DNA from: Paenibacillus cymbidii
GTDB lineage: Bacteria > Bacillota > Bacilli > Paenibacillales > NBRC-103111
Direction of reading: 5' to 3'
DNA length: 64,000 nt
Assembly: GCF_004764705.1 (NCBI RefSeq)
Contig: NZ_SHLX01000012.1
Location: 1-64,000, forward strand
The notes beneath the pieces were generated by a model, which saw nothing but the letters and a program-made list of their open reading frames with translations, was not told where the DNA came from and ran no database searches. Positions within the stretch are counted from its first letter, which is position 1, and each line of letters begins with the position of its first letter. Positions 33,444-41,551 of the stretch are shown piece after piece. Both the position numbers and the translations under genes were made by a program.

Positions 33444-35627
33444 ATGTCCATTTTATATGAAACGATGCTGGGCCGATTGGGGTCGCGGTTTCATTTGAAC
33501 TTCCGGCCGCGGGAACGGCGGATTTACAGTTCGCCGCTTGGCCGCTTCTACGACAGCCCGCTGCGGCTCAGCCTCGGCGTCAAAGTCGGCGGAGAAACGC
33601 GGATTTTGCCATTTTCCGACGCGCACAAGTCGTTTGCGTTCGTCGAACAGGAGCTGACGCCAACGTCCGTCACCTTTCACTGCCGGGAGCCCGAATGGGG
33701 CATCCAGGCGACGATCGCGTTTACGGCCCCCTTTTACCCGCAGGATGAAACGCTCAGCACCGCGCCGATGTACCTGATTCACGCCTCCGTGGAAAATACG
33801 AACGTGCGCAAGCTTACCGGCGATGCGGCGCTGGCGGAGGACGGCGGCCAACTGCAAGGGGAAATATTCCTCCGGCTTGACGATGGCGAATGCACGCCGT
33901 CCGGCTATCGCCTCCCGGTGGCGATGACGATCGACCCGGCGTTGGCGGAGCTCAAATGGTTACATCGCACGCGGGGCAAAGACTTCTCATCGGCCGCCTA
34001 TCGCGGCGAACTGGCGGTCGAACCGCTGCATCCGGAGCAAACGTACGTGCGCGAGGACGGCATTCATGCCCCGTTTGCGTTGGCGTCGAAACAGTCCGCT
34101 TCCGCTTCTTTCGTCATGGCCGGGTATACGAACGATCAGGTGATGAACGTCGAGGACGAGCTGTATCGGTTCCGCTACACGGCGGCATTTTCAAGCGCCT
34201 TGGACGTTATCCGTTACGCGCGGGAAGCCGAAGCGGAACTGCTTGCCAGGAGCCGGTCGTTCGACCGCATCGTCGCCGGGGCGACGCTGGACAAGGCGGC
34301 GGCCAACCTGATCGCGTTTTCCTTGCAAAGCTTTCTCTCCAACAGCTGGTGGATGCGAAACGAGCGAAACGACGACTGGTTTACGGTGTGGGAAGGCAAC
34401 TGCGCGTATCATTCGACGATCGACGTGGAGTACAACGCGTCGATGTTCTATTTGCTGCTGTGGCCCGAACTGCTCGAGCGGACGATCCGGCAATGGACGC
34501 GTTATGAGAAGGAAGGCGGCTTCATGTCGCACGATATCGGGAAATTCCTTGTCGGCAAAGGCATGGAATACGGCCATGAGATGGAAATCGAGGAGAACGG
34601 CAATTTTATTCTGCTCGTTCACGCGCTGGAGAAGCTTACCGGCCGTACCGAGCTGACGGACTCCATCTATCCGCAGCTGCTGCGGCTCATTCGTTACATT
34701 GCCGACAGCGACACGACGGGCAACGGGTTCCCGAACAAGGGAACCGCCAACACGATCGACGATGCGGGGGCGGCCGTACAATACGCCAAGGAGCAAACGT
34801 ATTTGGGCGTCAAGGCGTACGCCGCGTTTCAGGCGATGCGTATGTGCGCCGAGCGGATGAAGGATGCCAATACCGTCCGGCTGTGCGATACGAAGATGGG
34901 TCTCATTCGGGACACGCTGGAGCAATCCGCCTGGCTCGGCGACCATTATGCGGTGTGCATCCAGACCGCGGCCGACGGGGTGAAGGACGTATGGACCGGT
35001 CAGCAGATGGAAGGGGAAATTCCGGGCTGGGACGCGTATTCGATTTATCCGTCGAACGGGCTGTTGTATTTGCTGATGACCGCGACGGAAACGGGCTTGA
35101 ACCTGGACAGGCTGCGCACGGACCTGACCCATGCGACTGCGCAATCGATGACCCGGTACGGCTGCAAGCACAGCAGCAAAGACACGACCGGCAACCTGTG
35201 GATTTCGCAAAATTTGTGGAAAGACTTTACGGCGGCGTATTTGGGCCTCGACATGCTTGGCTTGAGCGACAACTACTGGGATTACGAGCTGTACGAAAAT
35301 GCGCAGGGGATCGGCGGCTGCTTCGTCGATGCGCCCCCGACGGCGCACCTCAATTATTACCCGCGCGGCGTCGTTTCGCTTGGCGCGATCAATGCGCTGG
35401 GCGGCGTTCAGGTCGACAAGGTGCGGCGCGTCGTTCATCTGAATCCGGTTCGAGTGCCGTGCCGTGTGCCGCTGCTCAGCTTCGCCGATTGGAAAGAAGG
35501 CGTCGTTCCCTGGGCGACTTTCCGCCTGGAGCAGGGGCAGGTTGTGTTTGAGCTGGAGGAGCGGGAGCAGCTGCAAGGCTTTCAACTGTTCGTGTGGGGG
35601 AAAGAGACGCTTCCCGAACCGCGGTGA
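33444..35627 (+). CDS. GH52-like glycosidase (beta-xylosidase-type, clan GH-O)
   Basis: The 727-residue protein resembles GH52 beta-xylosidases in length (about 700) and layout: an N-terminal beta-sandwich followed by an (alpha/alpha)6 barrel. FTVWEGNCAYHSTIDVEYN aligns by eye with the GH52 segment holding the nucleophile Glu (Glu317 here). NTIDDAGAAVQYAKEQTY aligns with the segment holding the acid/base Asp (Asp439 or Asp440). YYPRGVVSLGAI matches the conserved C-terminal stretch. No signal peptide is present, so it would act on imported xylo-oligosaccharides or related glycosides. GGGAGGAG lies about ten bases before the ATG. The match is from memory; a different GH-O family is possible. 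Confidence 0.65.
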   Translation: MSILYETMLGRLGSRFHLNFRPRERRIYSSPLGRFYDSPLRLSLGVKVGGETRILPFSDAHKSFAFVEQELTPTSVTFHCREPEWGIQATIAFTAPFYPQDETLSTAPMYLIHASVENTNVRKLTGDAALAEDGGQLQGEIFLRLDDGECTPSGYRLPVAMTIDPALAELKWLHRTRGKDFSSAAYRGELAVEPLHPEQTYVREDGIHAPFALASKQSASASFVMAGYTNDQVMNVEDELYRFRYTAAFSSALDVIRYAREAEAELLARSRSFDRIVAGATLDKAAANLIAFSLQSFLSNSWWMRNERNDDWFTVWEGNCAYHSTIDVEYNASMFYLLLWPELLERTIRQWTRYEKEGGFMSHDIGKFLVGKGMEYGHEMEIEENGNFILLVHALEKLTGRTELTDSIYPQLLRLIRYIADSDTTGNGFPNKGTANTIDDAGAAVQYAKEQTYLGVKAYAAFQAMRMCAERMKDANTVRLCDTKMGLIRDTLEQSAWLGDHYAVCIQTAADGVKDVWTGQQMEGEIPGWDAYSIYPSNGLLYLLMTATETGLNLDRLRTDLTHATAQSMTRYGCKHSSKDTTGNLWISQNLWKDFTAAYLGLDMLGLSDNYWDYELYENAQGIGGCFVDAPPTAHLNYYPRGVVSLGAINALGGVQVDKVRRVVHLNPVRVPCRVPLLSFADWKEGVVPWATFRLEQGQVVFELEEREQLQGFQLFVWGKETLPEPR

Positions 35628-35629
35628 CG

Positions 35630-35646
35630 TTCAACGGCCCGTTGAA
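35630..35646 (+). other. Short palindrome after the GH52-like gene
   Basis: TTCAACGG and CCGTTGAA are separated by one base, giving a 6-bp stem in practice. It starts just after the GH52-like stop codon and is followed by moderately T-rich sequence; it is a weak terminator or a binding site for the next promoter. Confidence 0.4.
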
Positions 35647-35725
35647 TTCTGAAATAAATTCGTTTTTTCTGAAAATCGCGTTATATTTTCAAAGATCATG
35701 TCAGGATCTTCGTTCGCCAATGATG

Positions 35726-35731
35726 TATAAT
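35726..35731 (+). promoter_or_regulatory. -10 box for the truncated haemoglobin gene
   Basis: A perfect TATAAT lies 23 bases before the ATG, which implies a leader of only about 15 bases, barely covering the GAGGAGG ribosome site. No good -35 is present at 17 bases. Confidence 0.5.
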
Positions 35732-35754
35732 GGCTAAAATGAGGAGGCTGGGAC

Positions 35755-36108
35755 ATGAGCAGTTTATTCGAGAAGCTTGGGCAGGAGAAGGTCCTGTTTC
35801 AGCTGGTAGGGGATTTTTACAATCTGGTGCTTGAAGACGAACGGATAAACGGTTTTTTTCAAGGGACGGATATGGTCAAGCTGCGTCAGCACCAGTTGAG
35901 CTTTCTGTCCACGATTCTGGGCGGACCGGAACAATATTCGGGGCGTTCCATGCACTTGGCGCACAAAATTCTCCAATTGAAGGAACATCACTTTACAGCC
36001 GTCGTGGAGAATTTGGTTGAAGCGATGAGACGGTTGAACGTCGACGAGGAAGACATCGCGCAAGTAATGACCCGTCTCTCCCAATACAAGGACCAGATTG
36101 TCAGCTAG
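35755..36108 (+). CDS. Group I truncated haemoglobin
   Basis: The 117-residue 2-on-2 globin of the TrHbN group starts at SLFEKLG. The B10 Tyr is in FYNLVLED, the E-helix region is RQHQLSFLSTILGG, and the proximal His is in LKEHHFTAVV. Such proteins bind O2 and NO, and many detoxify NO to nitrate. It is flanked by its own -10 box and terminator, so it is a monocistronic unit unrelated to the sugar operons around it. GAGGAGG gives a clear start. Confidence 0.88.
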   Translation: MSSLFEKLGQEKVLFQLVGDFYNLVLEDERINGFFQGTDMVKLRQHQLSFLSTILGGPEQYSGRSMHLAHKILQLKEHHFTAVVENLVEAMRRLNVDEEDIAQVMTRLSQYKDQIVS

Positions 36109-36214
36109 CCGGGCTCCGCTCTTCGGGCCCGATCGATGCGCTGGATGGCAAGCTTCAACTGCTCGTAAGGGAAAGCACGGCACGATCCTGAAAGAGTCGG
36201 CGGCATGCTTATCC

Positions 36215-36245
36215 GCCTGAAATCCGCATGGGTTTCAGGCTTTTT
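36215..36245 (+). terminator. Terminator of the truncated haemoglobin gene
   Basis: GCCTGAAA...TTTCAGGC with three further pairs and a GCAT loop makes an 11-bp stem that is followed by five T residues. Confidence 0.9.
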
Positions 36246-36405
36246 GCCGTCTGCAGATGGAGCAGAGCCGACTTCATAAATTATCCTAATATTCAATAAT
36301 TTATAAGTTGATTATGTTTGACTTTGTCCGGCAGCGGCGGCGGTTCGGCTGCCCAGGTCGTGATCGGCGGCGGCGATGGCGGTACGAACGGAACGCATGT
36401 AAAGA

Positions 36406-36437
36406 AACGCCTGGCGGCAATAGCCGTCAGGCGTTTT
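36406..36437. terminator. Terminator of the aldo/keto reductase gene
   Basis: AACGCCTG/CAGGCGTT extended by GCGGC/GCCGT gives a 13-bp stem with an AATA loop. On the minus strand TTTCTTT follows; on the plus strand TTTT follows. It lies about 30 bases after the minus-strand stop codon. Confidence 0.85.
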
Positions 36438-36467
36438 GCTTCTTCTTCCCCGGCATCTTGAGGCAAA

Positions 36468-37448
36468 CTACCAGGCGTAAGCTTCGGGAGCGCCGCCTCC
36501 CGGCCCCGGGAACAACTCGTCCAGCCGCTTCAGCGTCGGCTCGTCGAGCTTGATCTCCACGGCGCGCAAGCTGCTCTCAAGCTGCTCCACCGTGCGCGGG
36601 CCAATAATCGGCGACGTGATCGCCGGGTTGGACAATACCCAGGCGAGCGCAACGTTCGGCTCGCTCTCGCCAAGCTCCCGGCACAGCGCGGCGAAGCCCT
36701 CAAGCCTGTTCCGATGCTTCTCGACCCTTCTCCGTGCCCGTTCGCTCCGGGAGCTTGTCTTGGCGGGATCGAATACGTTGCCGAGCAACCCGCCCTCAAG
36801 CGGGCTGTACGCCATTACGCCGATGCCAAGCTCCCATGCGGTCGGAAGCACCTCCAACTCGGGCAGCCGGCACATCAGGCTGTAGCGGTGCTGCTCCGAC
36901 ACGAGACCGAGGAAATGGCGGGACTCGGCCTCGTACTGCGCGCGAACGAGGTCGCGCGAGGCAAAATTGCTGGATCCGATATACGTCGCCTTGCCTTGAG
37001 AGACAACAAGCTCGAATGCGTCCCACAGCTCCGCCCAGGTGACGTTGCGATCGATGTGATGCATCTGGTACAGATCGATATGATCGGTCTGCAAGCGTCT
37101 CAGCGACCCTTCCAGGTGACGGCGGATTTTATAAGCGGACAGGCCGTATCCGCGGTTCGGGCCATCCGCCGGGTCCTCCATGTTCCCGTAAACCTTGGTC
37201 GCTAGCACGACCCGTTCCCGCCTGCTCCCGCCCGCGAACCAGCGGCCGATGATCGCTTCCGTATTCCCCCGGTTCTCGCCGTCCCCTCCGTACGAGTTGG
37301 AAGTATCGACGAAGGTGATGCCCGCATCGAGAGCGGCGTCCAGTATGCGATGCGCTTCGCGCTCGTCGGTGTCTTCGCCGAAATTCATCGTGCCGAGACA
37401 CAATCGGCTTACTTTCAGGCCGGTGCGGCCCAAACGGGTATAAATCAT
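36468..37448 (-). CDS. Aldo/keto reductase
   Basis: The 326-residue NADPH-dependent TIM-barrel oxidoreductase has the full catalytic tetrad: Asp48 and Tyr53 in FVDTSNSYGG, Lys85 in ATKVYG, and His in YQMHHID (130/131). The C-terminal SPIIGPRTVEQL is the cofactor phosphate-binding segment. It resembles general sugar/aldehyde reductases. The start is the ATG with a GAGGAGTGAGG site; a 15-codon upstream extension overlaps the promoter and is rejected. It has its own sigma-A promoter and terminator. Confidence 0.92.
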   Translation of the reverse strand: MIYTRLGRTGLKVSRLCLGTMNFGEDTDEREAHRILDAALDAGITFVDTSNSYGGDGENRGNTEAIIGRWFAGGSRRERVVLATKVYGNMEDPADGPNRGYGLSAYKIRRHLEGSLRRLQTDHIDLYQMHHIDRNVTWAELWDAFELVVSQGKATYIGSSNFASRDLVRAQYEAESRHFLGLVSEQHRYSLMCRLPELEVLPTAWELGIGVMAYSPLEGGLLGNVFDPAKTSSRSERARRRVEKHRNRLEGFAALCRELGESEPNVALAWVLSNPAITSPIIGPRTVEQLESSLRAVEIKLDEPTLKRLDELFPGPGGGAPEAYAW

Positions 37449-37492
37449 TGCCTCACTCCTCGATTGGTGATGGATAGCTGCTCGCAGGGTCA

Positions 37493-37521
37493 ACTATAAG
37501 CGCGCGCGTCGATGTTTTCAA
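37493..37521 (-). promoter_or_regulatory. Sigma-A promoter of the aldo/keto reductase gene
   Basis: On the minus strand TTGAAA and TATAGT (each five of six consensus bases) are separated by exactly 17 bases. The predicted transcript start is about 40 bases before the ATG. Confidence 0.75.
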
Positions 37522-37578
37522 TCCAGATAATGTCCGGAACTGGTCATAATGTTCAATGATTAACAAATTTACGGAATT

Positions 37579-37643
37579 GCGAAAAATTTGCACCATCGCA
37601 AAAATTGTAGCGCTATGCACATCGGCGAAATTTGCGTATAAAA
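37579..37643 (+). promoter_or_regulatory. Repeated GCGAAA-TTTGC motifs and -10 box
   Basis: GCGAAAAATTTGC (37579-37591) and GCGAAATTTGC (37625-37635), with an intervening CGCAAAAATTG (37597-37607), lie directly before TATAAAA (37637-37643). The second copy occupies the spacer region of the presumed promoter of the putative glycosidase gene, a typical repressor position. Confidence 0.4.
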
Positions 37644-37687
37644 AAGAGGGCAGGCTGGCGAAAAACACGAAGAGGGGAGAAAACCGA

Positions 37688-39118
37688 ATGCTGGAGCAAC
37701 TGGAGCAGGGCCCGTATACAATCGATTCGGACGACGGGTGGAGGACGTTGCGGACAACCGCTCCTTCCGATCGTTATGTGCGGAATCCGGGGATGGGCTT
37801 GATCGGCTATACATGGGAGGAGAACGGCCCTTCCCTTCCGGTCAGGGAGGGCGCGGAAAGTATCGAGCGATTCGTCGACAAAATCTGCTCGTCGCCCTAT
37901 GTGGACGTCTTGTATATTCGCTGCGACTGGCGCGATGTACAGCGCGTTCCGGGCAAGCTGGAGCTCAGTCCCGTCTGGCAATTGACGCTGGATGCGGCGA
38001 AGCGGCGCGGCATCCCGGTCGGCTTCCGGGTGCAGCTGTCAAGCCCCAACGTGCAACCGGGGCGACTGGCCGTCCCCGACTTCGTTCGGGAGCGGGTGCC
38101 GTACGTCAACATCGGGCGAAAGCCGGGCGGCGCTTTCGATTACTACGAGCCGCGATACGACCACTCCGCCTTTCAGTCCGCGTTCCGGGAGCTGAACGGT
38201 TTGCTCGCGGACCGATTCGACGACGACCCGGTCATTGCATTTATGGATTTGATGATGTACGGCTTCTGGGGCGAAGGCCATACGTCGGGATTGCCTCATC
38301 CGTTTCCCGACGACCGTACGGCGGCGCGCACGATGACAGGCATGGCCCTGGAACAAATGGAGACGTGGAAGCGGGTGCCACTGGTCGTCAATGCGCAAAC
38401 GGATATCAGCCGGGTCGGCAATGCCGCCATACAGGATCTGGCCATGGCCGCCGGCCACTGGATCAGGGTCGACAGCATCATCGTCGAGGAACCTTGGGGC
38501 ATCGACCGGATCGCATCCCGTCCGTCCGGCATAGGCCTGATCGTCGAGGACGGCCCCTACCGCCACTACGACGACGCGCGGATCCCGCGCCGGGCGACGG
38601 GCATAAGCGCCATGGAGGACGCCATGAGGCATGTATCCGATGTCGGCGGGCATTACTGGGCGCTCTGGACGGAGGTGGACCGGTTCGAAGCATTCGCCGA
38701 GGCGAATCCGCAGGCGTTTCCCGCACTGCGCAGGCGAATCGGGTACCGCTTGCGACCGGCATGGATATGGCAGCGGATCAAGGGCGATGCCGACGAATTG
38801 ATCGTTGCCGTGGCGAACGACGGATGCGCCGGCGTGCCGGGGAAGCTTCGCATCGTCCTGGAGTCGGCCGACGGCCAATACACGGCAGCAGGCTTCCTTG
38901 CTGCGGGGGAACCTGCCGGCGGGCGCATCCGGCTTGCATCGTTCCTGCTGCCTCCGGGACTGGCCTGTCGTGAAGTTCGGTTGCGCGCGGAATTGGAGCT
39001 GCGCGAAGGCGTTGCAAGAAGCGTCCAATGGTGCTGCGCCGACGAAACGAATCCGGATGGATCATTGTCGGTCGCGTTATGCGGTCATGAGGAAGAAGGT
39101 TGGCGCAAGAACGTCTGA
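37688..39118 (+). CDS. Putative glycosidase (DUF4832-like TIM barrel)
   Basis: The 476-residue protein has the layout of the DUF4832-type glycosidase-like family. NPGMGLIGYTW is followed by YIRCDWRDVQRVPGKLE (the usual R-x-x-W...E-x-x-x-G segment of a barrel), FRVQLSS, and FWGEGHT with a probable acid/base Glu. A second candidate Glu pair is in IVEEPWGIDR. The last about 110 residues form a beta-sandwich. No signal peptide is seen from the ATG supported by AGGGGAGA; a 44-codon upstream extension is rejected because it crosses the promoter. Activity is unproven. It faces the aldo/keto reductase divergently and converges on an AraC regulator. Confidence 0.6.
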   Translation: MLEQLEQGPYTIDSDDGWRTLRTTAPSDRYVRNPGMGLIGYTWEENGPSLPVREGAESIERFVDKICSSPYVDVLYIRCDWRDVQRVPGKLELSPVWQLTLDAAKRRGIPVGFRVQLSSPNVQPGRLAVPDFVRERVPYVNIGRKPGGAFDYYEPRYDHSAFQSAFRELNGLLADRFDDDPVIAFMDLMMYGFWGEGHTSGLPHPFPDDRTAARTMTGMALEQMETWKRVPLVVNAQTDISRVGNAAIQDLAMAAGHWIRVDSIIVEEPWGIDRIASRPSGIGLIVEDGPYRHYDDARIPRRATGISAMEDAMRHVSDVGGHYWALWTEVDRFEAFAEANPQAFPALRRRIGYRLRPAWIWQRIKGDADELIVAVANDGCAGVPGKLRIVLESADGQYTAAGFLAAGEPAGGRIRLASFLLPPGLACREVRLRAELELREGVARSVQWCCADETNPDGSLSVALCGHEEEGWRKNV

Positions 39119-39142
39119 GCGGGCAAGCCTCGCGACAGCCGA

Positions 39143-41410
39143 TCAAGTGGAGCTGCGGTCGTTTGCCGCCTCCGCGATGGCATTGATCCGGTATTCGCTC
39201 GGCGTAACGCCGGTCATCTTTTTGAAGATGCGGTTGAAGGAATTGATATTCAGGTAGCCGACGCTTGCGGCGGCGTCCTGAATCTTCGCACCGGGCCGCA
39301 CAAGCAGAGGAAGCACGTTGCGGATGCGGATCGAGTTGACGTAGTCGACGAAATACATGCCCGTCTTCTCCTTGAAGTAGGTGGACAGGTAACTGCGCGA
39401 GATGTCGAGCTTGTCGGCAAGCAGATCGAGCGAGATCGCGGATGCATAGTTGGCTTCGATGTAGTCGCCAACAAAGGCAATAATCGGATCTCGTTTGATC
39501 CGATGCGAGTCGTATAACCCGGCTGCGGCTTGCAGCAAATGGTCAAACCATATTCGCAGCTGCTCGTAGGTATGGCAATCGCCAAGCTTCGCCCGGATCG
39601 CGCGCAGTTCCTTCGTGTTGAATCCCAAGCGCGTGCAGCCCGCATCTATTCTGGCGGCGAGGTTGTCCGCGAAGGCGACGACGTACGCCTGCTGCGCTTG
39701 CCGCTTCTTCATCTGGCGAATCGTCTTGTCGATCATGCTTAGCGCCGTTTCGCGATTGCCGCCCGCCAGATGCCGCTCGAATTCGTCTTCTTGCGCAAGC
39801 GAGTACGGCGATTGCTCGGCCGCCTGCGCAGGTTCGGCAACAATCTGGTTCGGGCTGTCGAATGTCCGCGTCTCGAGCATGGCAACGGCAGCTTCATACG
39901 CTTCCGTCAAATCGCCGTTCTGAGGCCTGTCAAGACCAATGCCGATCGTCAGGAAGCAATAGTCGCGTTCGTTCCCCATCATGTCGACGATGCCGTCGAT
40001 TGCGGCGCGCACCTGTTCGTCGCCTGTATGGCCGAAGAGAACGGATATGATCAACTGGCTTTCGATCTGAAGCGAAAGCGACTCCGGGAAAACGTTTTTG
40101 AGCATAAAGTCGATGATTTCCTTGATGTACGGGGTCGCATGCTCCTTGGAAAAGCCGAGCTCCGCCTGCAAATCGGTATAGTGGACTTGGAACAGCACAA
40201 TCCGGAAAGGCTGCTGCACCTCCTGCGTTTCCCGGTAACGATTCAAACTGTTTCTCGTTCGCTTGAACTTGTCGATGACCGCGTATTGCCGGAGAATCGT
40301 TTGTTTGTCCGTCAAATCGCGGCGGATGTCCCGATTGGACTGCAGGATCCGATTCACTTGCTGCTGGATTTCCGAAAACTCCTTGATTTTGGATGGCGGG
40401 CTGACACCGGCGTCCGGATGGCGGAGCGCCTCGATCATTCTTTTGACCGGCGAACGCAGCTGAAAGGCAAAGACGAGCGACATGCCGGCGTTAATCAGCA
40501 CAATGACCGCAAGAATGGCGATGAAATAGCTCTCCCAACGCGTTTTGGCAACGATGTTGGCATCGGTAATTACCGAGGAGTAGGTGAACTTCGTAAAGGA
40601 GCCGGTTTGCTGGAACAGGTATTCGCCCTCCGCTTGCCGCGAGGCTTGGGCTGCGGAGGCAACGGTCCTGCTGGGATCTGCGTTCGCCGGGCTGTACAGC
40701 AGCCGTCCCGCGGAATCCCGTATATAGAAATTGTCGTTTACCGAGCGAAAGAACGATTCGTACATCGGATCCGCGTCGACGAGCGCGATGAGGATAAAAT
40801 CGGGAATCATATGGTTCCGGATCACGATCGGCATCCGCCGGTAACGGGCAACCTCCATGCCGTTGCCGTCAAATTCGGATATGGTGGCGTTCGGCAGGTA
40901 ATGGGCCGTCTCCGCCTGTTCGAAACGGGAAAGCCAGGATGCGGAATCCCAATCGGGATAACGAAGGTAACGGCTGAAATAGATGTCGGAGGAGCTGCCT
41001 TTTGTTTTGTCGAGCGCAAACCTGCTTTGGCCGAAAAGAAGAATCAGGTTGTCGATGCGAAGCGAGGTATTGTTCAGGAAGTTCTGGATGGCCGATCTCG
41101 TCTGCATGGCAATGGGGTAGTTCACTTCTTCCTTGTTCAGGGACGCAATGTCCAGGCTCATGGAGAACAGCAGAACGGCGTCGGTTACAAGCTGGAATTG
41201 CTTCTCGTAGTCTTCTGTGGCGGAGTCGAGCAGAAGTGTGTTGTACTGGATGACTTCATCCTTCACCCGATCGCTGAAGAACAGGACGGAGTAAAGCGTA
41301 AACGAGCCGGACAACAGGATGACAATTGCGAAGCCTGCCAGAAACCAGGCAAACAACGCGCGGGGCTTCCCTCTCGTTACCGTTCTGCGGAAACGCGCGA
41401 ACCATGTCAT
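39143..41410 (-). CDS. Membrane-anchored AraC-family regulator with extracytoplasmic sensor
   Basis: The 755-residue regulator has an N-terminal membrane helix at about 19-42, an extracytoplasmic Cache-like sensor at about 45-290, a second helix at about 295-316, a HAMP-like stretch, a central cytoplasmic region, and a C-terminal AraC domain at about 650-745 (ISRSYLSTYFKEKTGMYFVDY; GYLNINSFNRIFKKMTG). GGAGG lies nine bases before the ATG. It is divergent from the esterase/oxidoreductase/ABC gene set on its right and is its likely regulator. Confidence 0.9.
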   Translation of the reverse strand: MTWFARFRRTVTRGKPRALFAWFLAGFAIVILLSGSFTLYSVLFFSDRVKDEVIQYNTLLLDSATEDYEKQFQLVTDAVLLFSMSLDIASLNKEEVNYPIAMQTRSAIQNFLNNTSLRIDNLILLFGQSRFALDKTKGSSSDIYFSRYLRYPDWDSASWLSRFEQAETAHYLPNATISEFDGNGMEVARYRRMPIVIRNHMIPDFILIALVDADPMYESFFRSVNDNFYIRDSAGRLLYSPANADPSRTVASAAQASRQAEGEYLFQQTGSFTKFTYSSVITDANIVAKTRWESYFIAILAVIVLINAGMSLVFAFQLRSPVKRMIEALRHPDAGVSPPSKIKEFSEIQQQVNRILQSNRDIRRDLTDKQTILRQYAVIDKFKRTRNSLNRYRETQEVQQPFRIVLFQVHYTDLQAELGFSKEHATPYIKEIIDFMLKNVFPESLSLQIESQLIISVLFGHTGDEQVRAAIDGIVDMMGNERDYCFLTIGIGLDRPQNGDLTEAYEAAVAMLETRTFDSPNQIVAEPAQAAEQSPYSLAQEDEFERHLAGGNRETALSMIDKTIRQMKKRQAQQAYVVAFADNLAARIDAGCTRLGFNTKELRAIRAKLGDCHTYEQLRIWFDHLLQAAAGLYDSHRIKRDPIIAFVGDYIEANYASAISLDLLADKLDISRSYLSTYFKEKTGMYFVDYVNSIRIRNVLPLLVRPGAKIQDAAASVGYLNINSFNRIFKKMTGVTPSEYRINAIAEAANDRSST

Positions 41411-41448
41411 GATCGAGATCCTCCTTTATCATGCCATCTTCCTTTATT

Positions 41449-41476
41449 TGTATAGCATTCGATAAGCTTGTGTCAA
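41449..41476 (-). promoter_or_regulatory. Promoter of the membrane-anchored AraC gene
   Basis: On the minus strand a perfect TTGACA and TATACA are separated by 16 bases, about 40 bases before the start codon. Confidence 0.65.
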
Positions 41477-41551
41477 TGTAAAACATTTGGTTGTTTTACG
41501 AACGCTGCAACCATAAATTGTCCCTAATTCCATTGTAAGGAGTTGAGCTTT

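Larger units (their letters stand above)
36109..36467. other. Intergenic region with two terminators and an AT-rich dyad
   Basis: This 359-bp gap holds the haemoglobin terminator, an AT-rich inverted repeat at 36276-36304 (ATAAATTAT / ATAATTTAT, 11-base spacer), a Gly-codon-rich GGCGGC stretch that may be a decayed coding remnant, and the terminator of the aldo/keto reductase gene. No gene with a ribosome site is seen. Confidence 0.5.

Noticed and set aside
36105..36296. Minus-strand 63-codon frame beside the haemoglobin gene
   Set aside because: It runs through the haemoglobin terminator and has no ribosome site; the helical end AFPYEQLKLAIQRI is suggestive but unsupported.
36308..36553. 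Plus-strand 81-codon Arg-rich frame
   Set aside because: It crosses the aldo/keto reductase terminator and gene; composition is that of a GC shadow.
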